The notes beneath the pieces were generated by a model. That model had not been told where the DNA came from. It saw only the letters and a list, made by a program, of their open reading frames with translations, and did no database searches. Positions 8,008 to 16,035 of a stretch of 30,611 nucleotides of DNA are shown in pieces (positions within the stretch are counted from its first letter, which is position 1; every line of letters begins with the position of its first letter). A program made the translations under genes and the position numbers. Source of the stretch: an uncultured Clostridium sp. (GTDB lineage: Bacteria; Bacillota; Clostridia; Clostridiales; Clostridiaceae); assembly GCF_910588715.1 (NCBI RefSeq), contig NZ_CAJURG010000015.1, positions 1 to 30,611 on the forward strand, written 5' to 3'.

Positions 8008-8889
8008 TTAAAGTTTATGATTTTTATACCAAGGTAAAATATCATAATCAATAATATTTTTTCTTAATTCTTTATCATTAATAATTTGAATATTATCAAT
8101 TTCATATTCATTTATATTATATAAACTAAGTTCATTACACCTATTAATCTTTTGCATTTCTTCAAGCAAATTTTTATAAACATTACATGTTCTCGTTAAT
8201 GAATGTTCATGCTCAATTTCAACTACACTAACAAATTTATCTACATAAATAAAGGGAACGTAATTTGCCCACCTTCTCCATAAATCCCAATCACTTAATC
8301 TTCTAAATGGAATACTACACTCATATCCACCATATAAATATGGAATTTCTTTATTGTGAAGTACAGCATTATTCGGTATTATATTTGCCTTATCAATAAT
8401 AGATTTATTAAACTCTCTCCCAAATTGATTTTCTATTTTTTTAATCGAATTAATAATTTTACATTTTCCATAAACAACCGAAGCTTCATTTAATTTTTTT
8501 ATTTCTCTATATAAATCCATTAACATATTTGAATACAAATAATCATCATCAAATTGATAGGCTATATACTTCCCCCTAGCATGTAATATTCCTTGATTAA
8601 CTCTTATTGCTGGAAGACCTGAATTAATTTCGTTTCTTATATAAACTATTCTATTATCCTGTTTCATAAAGCTTTTTACTATATCTTTTGTAGAATCTAT
8701 AGAACCATCATCAACTATGATAAGTTCCCAATCAGTAAATTCTTGTTCTAATATAGATTTGATTGACCTTTTTAAAAGTCCATTATCACCTCTACAATAA
8801 GTAGGCAATATAATACTTACTATAGGATTTTTTATTAAATTATCTGATGAATAAATAACTTCATTTTTAATAAATTCTTTTACCTTCAC
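8008..8889 (-). CDS. GT2-family glycosyltransferase (paralogue A1)
   Basis: A soluble inverting glycosyltransferase of about 293 residues with a GT-A fold and no membrane segment. The domain starts at VSIILPTYCRGD, continues with ELIIVDDGSIDST, and has the metal/nucleotide-binding QFDDD motif. The C-terminal half holds RRLSDWDLWRR, the acceptor-side signature of this subgroup. An ATG lies at 8916 without a ribosome binding site; AGAGGG lies 5 bases before the in-frame GTG at 8889, and the paralogue at 10734-11621 uses the equivalent GTG, so I choose GTG. The sugar is unknown. It lies downstream of the GNAT gene, with a terminator-like hairpin between them, in the glycan cluster. Confidence 0.88.
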   Translation of the reverse strand: MKVKEFIKNEVIYSSDNLIKNPIVSIILPTYCRGDNGLLKRSIKSILEQEFTDWELIIVDDGSIDSTKDIVKSFMKQDNRIVYIRNEINSGLPAIRVNQGILHARGKYIAYQFDDDYLYSNMLMDLYREIKKLNEASVVYGKCKIINSIKKIENQFGREFNKSIIDKANIIPNNAVLHNKEIPYLYGGYECSIPFRRLSDWDLWRRWANYVPFIYVDKFVSVVEIEHEHSLTRTCNVYKNLLEEMQKINRCNELSLYNINEYEIDNIQIINDKELRKNIIDYDILPWYKNHKL

Positions 8890-8938
8890 CTTTTCCCTCT
8901 TCACTATTATTTTCATTAAATTATATTTAATTTAATAA

Positions 8939-8979
8939 AGTCTATATCACACTTTTTTATAAAAATTATGATACAGACT
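8939..8979 (-). terminator. Terminator-like hairpin after the GNAT gene
   Basis: Arms AGTCTATATCA (8939-8949) and TGATACAGACT (8969-8979) pair fully in the minus-strand RNA through one G-U pair, but show an A-C mismatch in plus-strand RNA, so the functional direction is minus. It is a member of the TGTATCA hairpin group. Confidence 0.6.
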
Positions 8980-9000
8980 ATTTTTAAACTATATTATTTT

Positions 9001-9528
9001 TTATTTATCCTTATAAATATCCATTAAAATAATTTCATTATTTATTTCCTTAACAAATTTAAATCCAACTCTTTTATAAAGATTAAATGCCTTAATATTT
9101 TCTTTATACACTTCAAGAATAATTTTATTAAGCCCTAAATTATTAAATCCATACTCACACAAAGCCTTAGTTGCAATAAACCCAATATTTTTTCTCCTAC
9201 TATTTAAATCACCTATTAAAAGCCTACCAAATTCAGCTGTATTATTTTTATAATCAATATCATATAAAGCTACTGTTCCTACTGGCATATTCTCATTATA
9301 AATTATAAACATTATATCTTTATTATTATTTTTATATTTATCATACCATTTATTTTGATCTTCCACAGTTATATAACTATTATTGAAAAATACTTTATTA
9401 TTATTTTCATTATTTCTCCAAGTACGTATTAATTCTATATCCTTTCTTTTTATTGACTCAAGAACAATATTATTATAATAAATTTTTTCTTCATTATTTT
9501 TTATACTTGTAAAATCGTTATTACTCAA
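9001..9528 (-). CDS. GNAT-family sugar N-acetyltransferase (PseH/SpsD-like)
   Basis: An acetyl-CoA-dependent N-acetyltransferase of about 175 residues. Its layout, IVLESIKRKDIELIRTWRN then ITVEDQNKWY and the acetyl-CoA segment RRKNIGFIATKALCEYGF followed by NLYKRVGFK, is that of the PseH-like group that acetylates amino sugars made by DegT aminotransferases. The start is difficult: no ATG is available. GGGAGG at about 9535-9540 is followed by TTG codons, and the TTG at 9528, 7 bases away, gives the best spacing; TTG at 9531 or 9543 is possible. Together with the aminotransferases it would finish an N-acetylated deoxyamino sugar nucleotide for the neighbouring glycosyltransferases. Confidence 0.82.
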   Translation of the reverse strand: MSNNDFTSIKNNEEKIYYNNIVLESIKRKDIELIRTWRNNENNNKVFFNNSYITVEDQNKWYDKYKNNNKDIMFIIYNENMPVGTVALYDIDYKNNTAEFGRLLIGDLNSRRKNIGFIATKALCEYGFNNLGLNKIILEVYKENIKAFNLYKRVGFKFVKEINNEIILMDIYKDK

Positions 9529-9551
9529 CAATAAACCTCCCAATATCTTTT

Positions 9552-9579
9552 ATATTAATATACTTTTAATACATACGAT
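9552..9579 (+). promoter_or_regulatory. Candidate sigma-E-like sporulation promoter
   Basis: ATATT (9552-9556), a 15-base spacer and CATACGAT (9572-9579) match the Bacillus/Clostridium sigma-E consensus (ATATT, 14-15, CATACAHT) with one mismatch in the -10. It points toward the glycosyltransferase at 9679. In A+T-rich DNA such matches can occur by chance. Confidence 0.4.
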
Positions 9580-9678
9580 TTATACTAGTAATAGCTATCA
9601 CCATAACTATTATGCAAAACACCATTATAATAATTAATTCATATCATATAATAATTAATTATTTTTAAGGGAGGTTAT

Positions 9679-10572
9679 ATGATGGTTAAACCACTTATAT
9701 CCTTTATATCATTTAATCGTAATAGTGCTGTTGCCGCTAATTTAAAGGCATTATTAGATATAACAAATGATGATTTTGATTTATCAATTGTAGATAACGG
9801 TTCTACTGATGGTATATGGGAATATATTAAATCTCTTAAGGATGATAGAATTAAATTTAAAAAACACTTTGATAAAAATTATGGTGGAATATATGCAGTA
9901 AATTATTCATTAAGTAAACGTGAAAAATATCAGCCTTTTATACATTTAGATAACGACACATTAATTACAGACCCAGATTGGATAAAAAAATTTCAAAATA
10001 CAGCTTTAATATTTAATGATTTAGGCTTAATAGGTGCTGTTACTAAGGATTATTTTAATAATTATTTAACTTCTTTCCCAAAAACTACATTAAATAATAG
10101 CACTTGTGTATATACAAACTTTGTAATTGGAAGCTGTTTATATATGACTCCTGAAATTTTAGAATTATTAGGATACTTTAATGAAGAAAGCTGTGGTGCA
10201 GACCTTGAAATATCTAGAAGAATAAATCAATTTACTAAATATAAAACTGGAATAACCATGGATTTTTTTAATGACTATCGAAGCGAAGTTTCTTGCTCAG
10301 AATGTATATCTAAAGCAACATGTCCTTTTGATAAATCAATTGACAGTGAATGTTGTACTGTAAATTATAGGAAAGTATATCCTAATGCTTCATTTATTCC
10401 ATTAGCCATAAAACAAACTGAAGAATATATAAATAATATATCTCTTGGAAATATACCTTTATATAGTGCATCAATTCACGATGAAGAGTCTAGAAAAAAT
10501 CATCCTTATAATTATATTTCTGCTAAAAAAAATTTTGACTTTTTTTCTGGATTTTCTAATGTAGATAATTAA
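9679..10572 (+). CDS. GT2-family glycosyltransferase with Cys-rich insert (paralogue B1)
   Basis: A soluble GT-A fold enzyme of 297 residues. It opens with LISFISFNRNSAVAANLKAL, has SIVDNGSTDG near 37-45 and the DxD-type LDND at 90-93. Unusually, residues 206-226 hold C-x2-C-x5-C-x9-CC, resembling a small zinc or iron-sulfur binding knuckle not normally present in GT2 enzymes. The end carries SIHDEES, conserved in the paralogue at 11660-12538. GGGAGG precedes two adjacent ATGs (9679 and 9682); spacing slightly favours the second. It is transcribed opposite to the other glycosyltransferases, with a candidate sporulation promoter upstream. Confidence 0.88.
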   Translation: MMVKPLISFISFNRNSAVAANLKALLDITNDDFDLSIVDNGSTDGIWEYIKSLKDDRIKFKKHFDKNYGGIYAVNYSLSKREKYQPFIHLDNDTLITDPDWIKKFQNTALIFNDLGLIGAVTKDYFNNYLTSFPKTTLNNSTCVYTNFVIGSCLYMTPEILELLGYFNEESCGADLEISRRINQFTKYKTGITMDFFNDYRSEVSCSECISKATCPFDKSIDSECCTVNYRKVYPNASFIPLAIKQTEEYINNISLGNIPLYSASIHDEESRKNHPYNYISAKKNFDFFSGFSNVDN

Positions 10573-10660
10573 AATTTCAAGTTTTATAGTTTCTAATCTT
10601 TTTAAAGTATTTATATCAAAATAACTTATTAAAAGTATTTGAATAAAAATTTATACTTGA

Positions 10661-10715
10661 AAAGGAGTTATATTCATATTAAATTAAAAAAACTTCAATA
10701 TGATACAGCTCCTTT
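10661..10715. terminator. Bidirectional terminator between convergent glycosyltransferase genes
   Basis: Left arm 10661-10680 (AAAGGAGTTATATTCATATT) pairs with right arm 10697-10715 (AATATGATACAGCTCCTTT) with small bulges. It separates the plus-strand B1 gene from the minus-strand A2 gene. It belongs to the TGTATCATATT hairpin group. Confidence 0.7.
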
Positions 10716-10733
10716 GTTATTTATAATTTAAAT

Positions 10734-11621
10734 TTATATTTTATTTATTTTTTGATGCCATAATAATATATCTTTATTTAATAATCTATTTGCAATATTA
10801 ATATTTTGTGTAATATCTGCATTGTCAAGTTCATATTCTTCTATATTATTTAAATCTAAAATATCTGATCTATCAATTAACACTCTTTCATCTACAACAT
10901 CTCTATTAAGATTATATATAACTCCAACTGCATCTTTATTCCCAGCTTCAACAATACTTATTTCTTCATCTATAAAATTCATTTTTACCTTTTTAGAAAG
11001 TCTTCTCCATAAATCCCAGTCACACAATCTTCTCATAGCAATATGACAGTCGTATCCTCCATACAAATATAACAATTCCTTTGAATGCAATACGCTATTA
11101 TTTGCAATAAAATTAAATTGATTGATTAATTGTTCATTAAACTCTATTCCTATATAAATAATCTCGCCATTTCTAGTAAGGTCAATTCCCTTACACTTTC
11201 CATATACAAAAGCTAAATCATCTAAAGTTATTATTTTATTGTATAAAACCTCTAGTGCATAGTCATGCCACCTATCATCATCAAATTGATAAGCTATATA
11301 TTTTCCTCTTGCACGTTTTACACCTTGATTAACCCTTATTGCTGGTATTCCTGAATTAATATCGTTTCTTATATAAACTATCCTATTATCATTTTTCATA
11401 TAATTTTCTACTATATTTCTTGTAGAATCTACCGAACCATCATCAACTATAATAAGTTCCCACTCTTTAAATGTTTGGTTTATAACACTATTTATAGCTC
11501 TTTCAAGTAATCCACTATCTCCTCTACAATAAGTAGGTAATATTATACTTATCTTAGGAGAATCTATTAAATTTTCTGACTTAAAAATTTTTTCATCTTT
11601 TATAAATTCTTTTACTTTCAC
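10734..11621 (-). CDS. GT2-family glycosyltransferase (paralogue A2)
   Basis: A soluble GT-A enzyme of about 295 residues, closely related to the product of 8008-8889. Shared blocks include ISIILPTYCRGDSGLLERA, ELIIVDDGSVDSTR, the YQFDDD nucleotide/metal motif and RRLCDWDLWRR. The most different part is the last 80 residues, so donor or acceptor may differ. The start is the GTG at 11621, because AAGGAGG lies exactly 5 bases upstream; the ATG at 11639 precedes the ribosome binding site itself. It follows 11660-12538 by 38 bases on the same strand and is probably cotranscribed with it. Confidence 0.9.
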   Translation of the reverse strand: MKVKEFIKDEKIFKSENLIDSPKISIILPTYCRGDSGLLERAINSVINQTFKEWELIIVDDGSVDSTRNIVENYMKNDNRIVYIRNDINSGIPAIRVNQGVKRARGKYIAYQFDDDRWHDYALEVLYNKIITLDDLAFVYGKCKGIDLTRNGEIIYIGIEFNEQLINQFNFIANNSVLHSKELLYLYGGYDCHIAMRRLCDWDLWRRLSKKVKMNFIDEEISIVEAGNKDAVGVIYNLNRDVVDERVLIDRSDILDLNNIEEYELDNADITQNINIANRLLNKDILLWHQKINKI

Positions 11622-11659
11622 AATATCCTCCTTAATCATATATTACTAATATACTTATT

Positions 11660-12538
11660 TTAATTAGCATTATTTACATAATACTTAAAGTTTTCTTGAG
11701 CCCATACTTTATTATAATAGTGATTTTTAAGTGATTCTTCATCATGTATAGAAGCACAATATTCGCTTCTTATTCCATTTTTTATTTCATTGAAAAACTC
11801 TTCTTGTCTATCAAGTGTTAATCTATCAAATTTCCAATTTTGATATTTTGCATTTCTAATTGCAAAACAAGTAGTATTTTTATTTTTAACAGTACAAATT
11901 CCATTAATACTGCATTCCTCACATTTAAATTCCTGTGTTTGATCTATTATTATATCAGGTACAAAAGCCATCTTATAATCAGTAAACCCTTTAATTCTAC
12001 GAGCATAATCACTATCGCACCTTCCGGTTTCCTCGTTAAAATATCCTAATCTATCCATAAGCTCTGGTCTTATACATAATAAATATCCAGCTAATAAAAT
12101 TCCACTTTCTTGAATACCAACATTATTTCTTTCAACATATTTAAAAGGATAATCCCTAGCCCATATATTAAAAATTTCATTTCCAACAGTACAAGCTGCC
12201 CCAACCTCTGGATATACATTCATTACTTCCATAAACTTACTAATCCAATCTTTTGTTATAACACAAGAATCACTATCTACATGAAAAAAATATTGTCCCC
12301 TTTTTCTTTTAGACATTATATAATTTATTGCATATGGAGGTCCATAATTAAAGTGCAATCTTTTAATTTCTTTAATTCTGTCGTCCTTTAATGTTTTAAG
12401 AAATTCCCAAGTATCATCTTCTGAATTACTATCAACAATATATAACTCAAAATCATCAGTACTTTTTAATAATTCTTTTAAATTTCTAGCTGTCAATCCT
12501 GCTCTATTCCAACATACAAAACTAACAATTGGAAGCAT
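11660..12538 (-). CDS. GT2-family glycosyltransferase with Cys4 motif (paralogue B2)
   Basis: A soluble GT-A enzyme of 292 residues, paralogous to 9679-10572. It starts LPIVSFVCWNRAGLTARNLKE, has LYIVDSNSEDDTW near 32-44 and a DxD-type VDSD at 87-90. Residues 206-224 hold C-x2-C-x5-C-x8-C, in register with the same motif of the paralogue, and SIHDEESLKNH lies near the end. AAGGAGGAG 8 bases before the ATG supports the start. It is the first gene of a two-gene unit with 10734-11621, the order B then A, suggesting consecutive sugar additions. The sugars are unknown. Confidence 0.9.
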   Translation of the reverse strand: MLPIVSFVCWNRAGLTARNLKELLKSTDDFELYIVDSNSEDDTWEFLKTLKDDRIKEIKRLHFNYGPPYAINYIMSKRKRGQYFFHVDSDSCVITKDWISKFMEVMNVYPEVGAACTVGNEIFNIWARDYPFKYVERNNVGIQESGILLAGYLLCIRPELMDRLGYFNEETGRCDSDYARRIKGFTDYKMAFVPDIIIDQTQEFKCEECSINGICTVKNKNTTCFAIRNAKYQNWKFDRLTLDRQEEFFNEIKNGIRSEYCASIHDEESLKNHYYNKVWAQENFKYYVNNAN

Positions 12539-12768
12539 ATATAAATCTCCTCCTTAAAACTCATTTCTTTCCCTCTTCATAATATGTATTTATTTTTTTA
12601 TTGATACTAATTAACAGCACTCTTTAAAATAATATAAATTCAAAGTTTAATGCCTTCTATCATGAATATAATAAAAGGTTAAATTTTAATTAGTTTATTA
12701 ACACAAATTATTTTTTTTCATATTATATATTGAATAATCCCATCTATAAAATGGAGGTATATAAATAA
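12539..12768. promoter_or_regulatory. Divergent promoter region with a sigma-K-like site
   Basis: This gap separates the minus-strand glycosyltransferase unit from the plus-strand acyltransferase. Toward the acyltransferase, AC (12701-12702), 16 bases, and CATATTATA (12719-12727) match the sigma-K consensus (AC, 16-17, CATANNNTA). On the other strand CATATTATG occurs about 45 bases before the glycosyltransferase start, one base off the same -10, but without a clear -35. No ORF of note is present. Confidence 0.4.
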
Positions 12769-13344
12769 ATGAGTAGCTTTTATTCAACAGATGAACTTTC
12801 TAAAATTGGTTTTAAGCATATAGGCAATAATGTTTTGTTAAGTAAAAAAACAAGCATTTATGGTGTCGAAAATATTTCTATTGGTGATAACACAAGAATA
12901 GATGACTTTTGTATATTAAGCGGAAATATAACAATTGGCAATTATGTTCATATTGCTGCATTTTGCTCATTATTTGCAGGAAATGAAGGAATAGAAATGC
13001 AAGATTTTTCTGCTATATCATCTAAAGGTACAATATATGCTCAATCTGATGATTATTCTGGACTAAGCTTTACTAATCCAACACTCCCTATGGAATATCG
13101 TAATGTTCATGGTGGAAAAGTTGTACTAGAACGCCACGTAATAATAGGTGCTTCAACTGTAATAATGCCAAATATCACAATAAAAGAAGGTGCTGCTATT
13201 GGTGCTTGTTGCTTAGTTTTAAAAGATTGTAACCCTTGGACTGTTTACGCTGGTATTCCTGTAAAAGAAATAAAAAAAAGAAAAAAAGATTTATTAGCTT
13301 TAGAAAAAACTTTTTTAAAGTCAATTGATTCTTCAAATAAATAA
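12769..13344 (+). CDS. Left-handed beta-helix (hexapeptide repeat) acyltransferase
   Basis: A 191-residue trimeric-type acyltransferase of the WbbJ/LacA-like group that transfers an acetyl or related group from acyl-CoA to a sugar or nucleotide sugar. Imperfect hexapeptide repeats are visible from ISIGDNTRIDDFCIL through ITIGNYVHIAAFC, and again at VIIGASTVIMPNITIKEGAAIGACCLV. The conserved VYAGIPVKEIKKR closes the helix. GGAGG lies 11 bases before the ATG, slightly long. It may complete an amino sugar made by the next gene (compare FdtC-type enzymes in dTDP-Fuc3NAc synthesis) or O-acetylate a glycan; the sequence does not decide. A sigma-K-like promoter lies upstream. Confidence 0.85.
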   Translation: MSSFYSTDELSKIGFKHIGNNVLLSKKTSIYGVENISIGDNTRIDDFCILSGNITIGNYVHIAAFCSLFAGNEGIEMQDFSAISSKGTIYAQSDDYSGLSFTNPTLPMEYRNVHGGKVVLERHVIIGASTVIMPNITIKEGAAIGACCLVLKDCNPWTVYAGIPVKEIKKRKKDLLALEKTFLKSIDSSNK

Positions 13345-13598
13345 ACTTACTTCTATATAAAATAAATAACTATTTACTTAATAAAAAATATAATTTCATA
13401 TCCTTATTAACATTTTTAATCAAGCTAGAATATTATAATTGTGAATTCAATAATGGAATTAACAGATGGAATAAGATAGTAAATTAGACTAGAGTATTAT
13501 AATTGTGAACCCTCTAAACTTATATAAAAAAACTAATTTTATTTTAATATATTTATAAGTTAATGTTTATTTAATCAACCTACAAGGATGTGAACAAA
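13345..13598. repeat. Intergenic region with two 21-bp direct repeats
   Basis: CTAGAATATTATAATTGTGAA (given here as CTAGAATATT at 13425 continuing to 13445) recurs with one substitution at 13489-13509, 64 bases apart. Each copy holds TATAAT. The region lies between the acyltransferase and the aminotransferase and includes no convincing -35 elements or ORF. Confidence 0.55.
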
Positions 13599-14726
13599 AT
13601 GCACAAGTTTAAAAATAAAATTCAGGTTACAAAATCTAGTTTACCTCCTCTAAATGAATATGTGGATATTATAAAAGACATATGGAAAACTAATTTATTA
13701 ACTAATAATGGGCCCATTCATAATAAATTTCAAATAGACTTATCTAATTATTTAAATGTTCCTAACTCAGTACTATTTACTAATGGTCATTCTGCTTTAG
13801 ATATAGCAATAAAAGCTCTTAATCTTACCGGTGAAGTAATAACAACAGCTTTCACTTTTGCATCTACAACTCATGCAATAGTTCTTAATAATTTAACTCC
13901 AGTTTTTTGCGATATTAATAATACCGATTTTACTATTGATGTAAATAAAATAGAATCTCTTATAACAGATAAAACTTCTGCAATAATACCAGTTCATGTA
14001 TTTGGTTATCCTTGTGATGTAGATAAAATAAATGAAATTGCAAAAAAATATAATTTAAAAGTTATATATGATTCTGCACATGCCTTTGGGGTTGAAATAA
14101 ATGGTATTGGAATTGGAAATTTCGGAGACATCTCAATGTTTTCACTTCATGCTACTAAGGTTTTTAATTCTATTGAAGGGGGAGTATTAACCTATAAGGA
14201 TAAAAGTCTTACAGATACTCTAAATATGCTTAAAAACTTTGGAATAACAGGATATGAAACCGTTGATTCAGTTGGAGAAAATGCAAAAATGAATGAATTT
14301 CAAGCTGCAATGGGATTAGCTAACTTAAAATATATAGATATCAATATACAAAAAAGAAAATTAATATCAGAAACTTATAAAAATTCTTTTAAAGATATAT
14401 CCGGAATATACTATTTAAATGATATTAACGGTGTTAAGCACAACTATTCTTATTTTCCAATTTTAATAAATGAAAAAATATTAGGTATAGATAGAAACTT
14501 ATTGTATGAAAAATTAAAAGAATATAATGTATTTACTCGTAAATATTTTTATCCACTTACTACAGATTTTAATTGTTATAAAAATTATTTTTATAATTAT
14601 AACTTGCCTGTTTCAAAATACATTGCCGATAGAATTCTAACCTTACCCATCTATAGTGATTTATCAATTATTGATACTCAAAATATAGCAGCTATAATTA
14701 AATATATTATAAAAAATTATCAATAA
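13599..14726 (+). CDS. DegT/DnrJ/EryC1/StrS-family sugar aminotransferase
   Basis: A PLP-dependent aminotransferase of about 375 residues converting a 3- or 4-keto-6-deoxy nucleotide sugar to the amino sugar. The PLP pocket is visible: TNGHSALDIAIKAL near the start, TAFTFASTTHAI, YDSAHAFG with the ring-stacking Asp/His region, and the Schiff-base lysine in FSLHATKVFNSIEGG. AAGGATGTGA precedes the ATG at 13599; the GTG nine bases earlier falls within this site, so ATG is the start. Partners are probably the acyltransferase upstream or the GNAT protein. Regiospecificity (FdtB-like C3 or C4) cannot be told by eye. Confidence 0.9.
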   Translation: MHKFKNKIQVTKSSLPPLNEYVDIIKDIWKTNLLTNNGPIHNKFQIDLSNYLNVPNSVLFTNGHSALDIAIKALNLTGEVITTAFTFASTTHAIVLNNLTPVFCDINNTDFTIDVNKIESLITDKTSAIIPVHVFGYPCDVDKINEIAKKYNLKVIYDSAHAFGVEINGIGIGNFGDISMFSLHATKVFNSIEGGVLTYKDKSLTDTLNMLKNFGITGYETVDSVGENAKMNEFQAAMGLANLKYIDINIQKRKLISETYKNSFKDISGIYYLNDINGVKHNYSYFPILINEKILGIDRNLLYEKLKEYNVFTRKYFYPLTTDFNCYKNYFYNYNLPVSKYIADRILTLPIYSDLSIIDTQNIAAIIKYIIKNYQ

Positions 14727-14731
14727 AAAAA

Positions 14732-14756
14732 GCTGAGTGTTAAATCACTACTCAGC
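14732..14756. terminator. Bidirectional terminator
   Basis: GCTGAGT (14732-14738) and ACTCAGC (14750-14756) form a hairpin with A7 on the left and T5 on the right. It separates the intact plus-strand aminotransferase from the broken minus-strand aminotransferase, which converge here. Confidence 0.8.
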
Positions 14757-14763
14757 CTTTTTA

Positions 14764-15887
14764 TTATTTAATATATAATAATACTTTTTCACAAATATAT
14801 TTAATATCATCTTTGGTCAATCTTAAATGCAAAGGCAAAGAAATTATTCTTTCACTCATATATTTTGCATATGGACAACATCCCTTTTCACAGGGATAAA
14901 CATTATACTCTGTATTATCTCTGTAATGAACTCCTGGGAAAATTCCATTTTCATTTAATTTAGTAATTAATTCATCTCTGTTATCAGCAGCTATAATATA
15001 AAGATGTCTGCTAGATTCACAACCATCAGAAATTCCTATTTTCTCTACCTTCTTTTCACTATTATCAAAGTATTCATCATACCATTTTGCTAATTGTCTA
15101 CGATATTTATTATCTTCCTCTAAATACTTTATTGAACAAGAGCCATAGCTGCCATAATTGAATTGCCATTATATTTATATCCTAAATAATCAACCTCATA
15201 CTTCCACTTATAATTTCCTTTATCCCTTGCATAAGTATCCTTATCAATGCCTAACCAGCTAAGTTTTCTTACTAATTCATCATCTTCTTTTTTCTTAAAA
15301 CAAATAATTCCTGAATCTGCTGTAGGCAAGTTTTTTACAGCTTGAAAAGAATAACATACTACATCTGCATCTTTTCCAACTATTTCTCCATCTAATTTTG
15401 TTCCAGCCATATGTGCTGCATCTAATATAAGCTTTAAATTATACTTTCTGCAAAGTTTTACTATTTCTTTATATTGCCCTACATTTCCACCTAACCCAAC
15501 AAACATAATAGCTCTTGTTTTATCAGTAATTTTTTTCTCAACATCCCTTGGATCTAAGCATAAATATTTATCTACATCAGCAAAGACTACTTTTAAGTTT
15601 TCATACATAATAGCATGATTACTTGATACAAATGTTAATGGTGTAGAAATTATTTCATCACCATCATTCCATCCATTTTGTATTTTAAAAACTTTAACTG
15701 CTAAATGAAGCGCAGCTGTATCAGAATTTAAAAAATGAGCATTATTTAATCTAGTATATGCTTTCCACTTTTCTTCAAATTCAACTGTTTTATATCCTAT
15801 TCCTGTCCACCCTTTTTCAAGACATTCCTTAATTTCAGCTAAACATTCATCTATTCTAAAGGTTGGAACAAATAATTGTATCGCCAT
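14764..15887 (-). pseudogene. DegT-family sugar aminotransferase, frameshifted
   Basis: The N-terminal 252 residues read intact from the ATG at 15887 (AAGGAG 6 bases upstream) to a TAA at 15129. They contain FLNSDTAALHLAVK, STPLTFVSSNHAI, LDAAHMAG and the PLP lysine in SFQAVKNLPTADSG. The missing C-terminal third continues in another frame from about 15125 to 14764, starting KYLEEDNKYRRQLAKWYDEY and ending EKVLLYIK. Loss of one T in CAATAAAG (expected CAATTAAAG, giving Gln-Leu-Lys) near 15126 explains the break. Joined, the product is about 375 residues, the family's usual length. The C-terminal half forms part of the dimer and active site, so the truncated form is likely inactive. A sequencing error or a phase-variable state are alternatives. 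Confidence 0.88.
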
Positions 15888-15985
15888 ATAATACTCCTTA
15901 TTTCCTCTCATTTAAATAATTAATTATAAAATATTAGTTTATTATTATTTTATGCTGATATTTTTGGTATAGTTACCAATAAGCA

Positions 15986-16020
15986 AAAAACTTCATCCTA
16001 GATTTTAGGATGAAGTTTTT
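15986..16020. terminator. Terminator of the ornithine decarboxylase gene
   Basis: Arms AAAAACTTCATCCTA (15986-16000) and TAGGATGAAGTTTTT (16006-16020) are perfectly complementary over 15 bp around a 5-base loop. It lies just after the decarboxylase stop and would also end transcripts coming from the left. Confidence 0.9.
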
Positions 16021-16035
16021 GTATACAATATTTCT

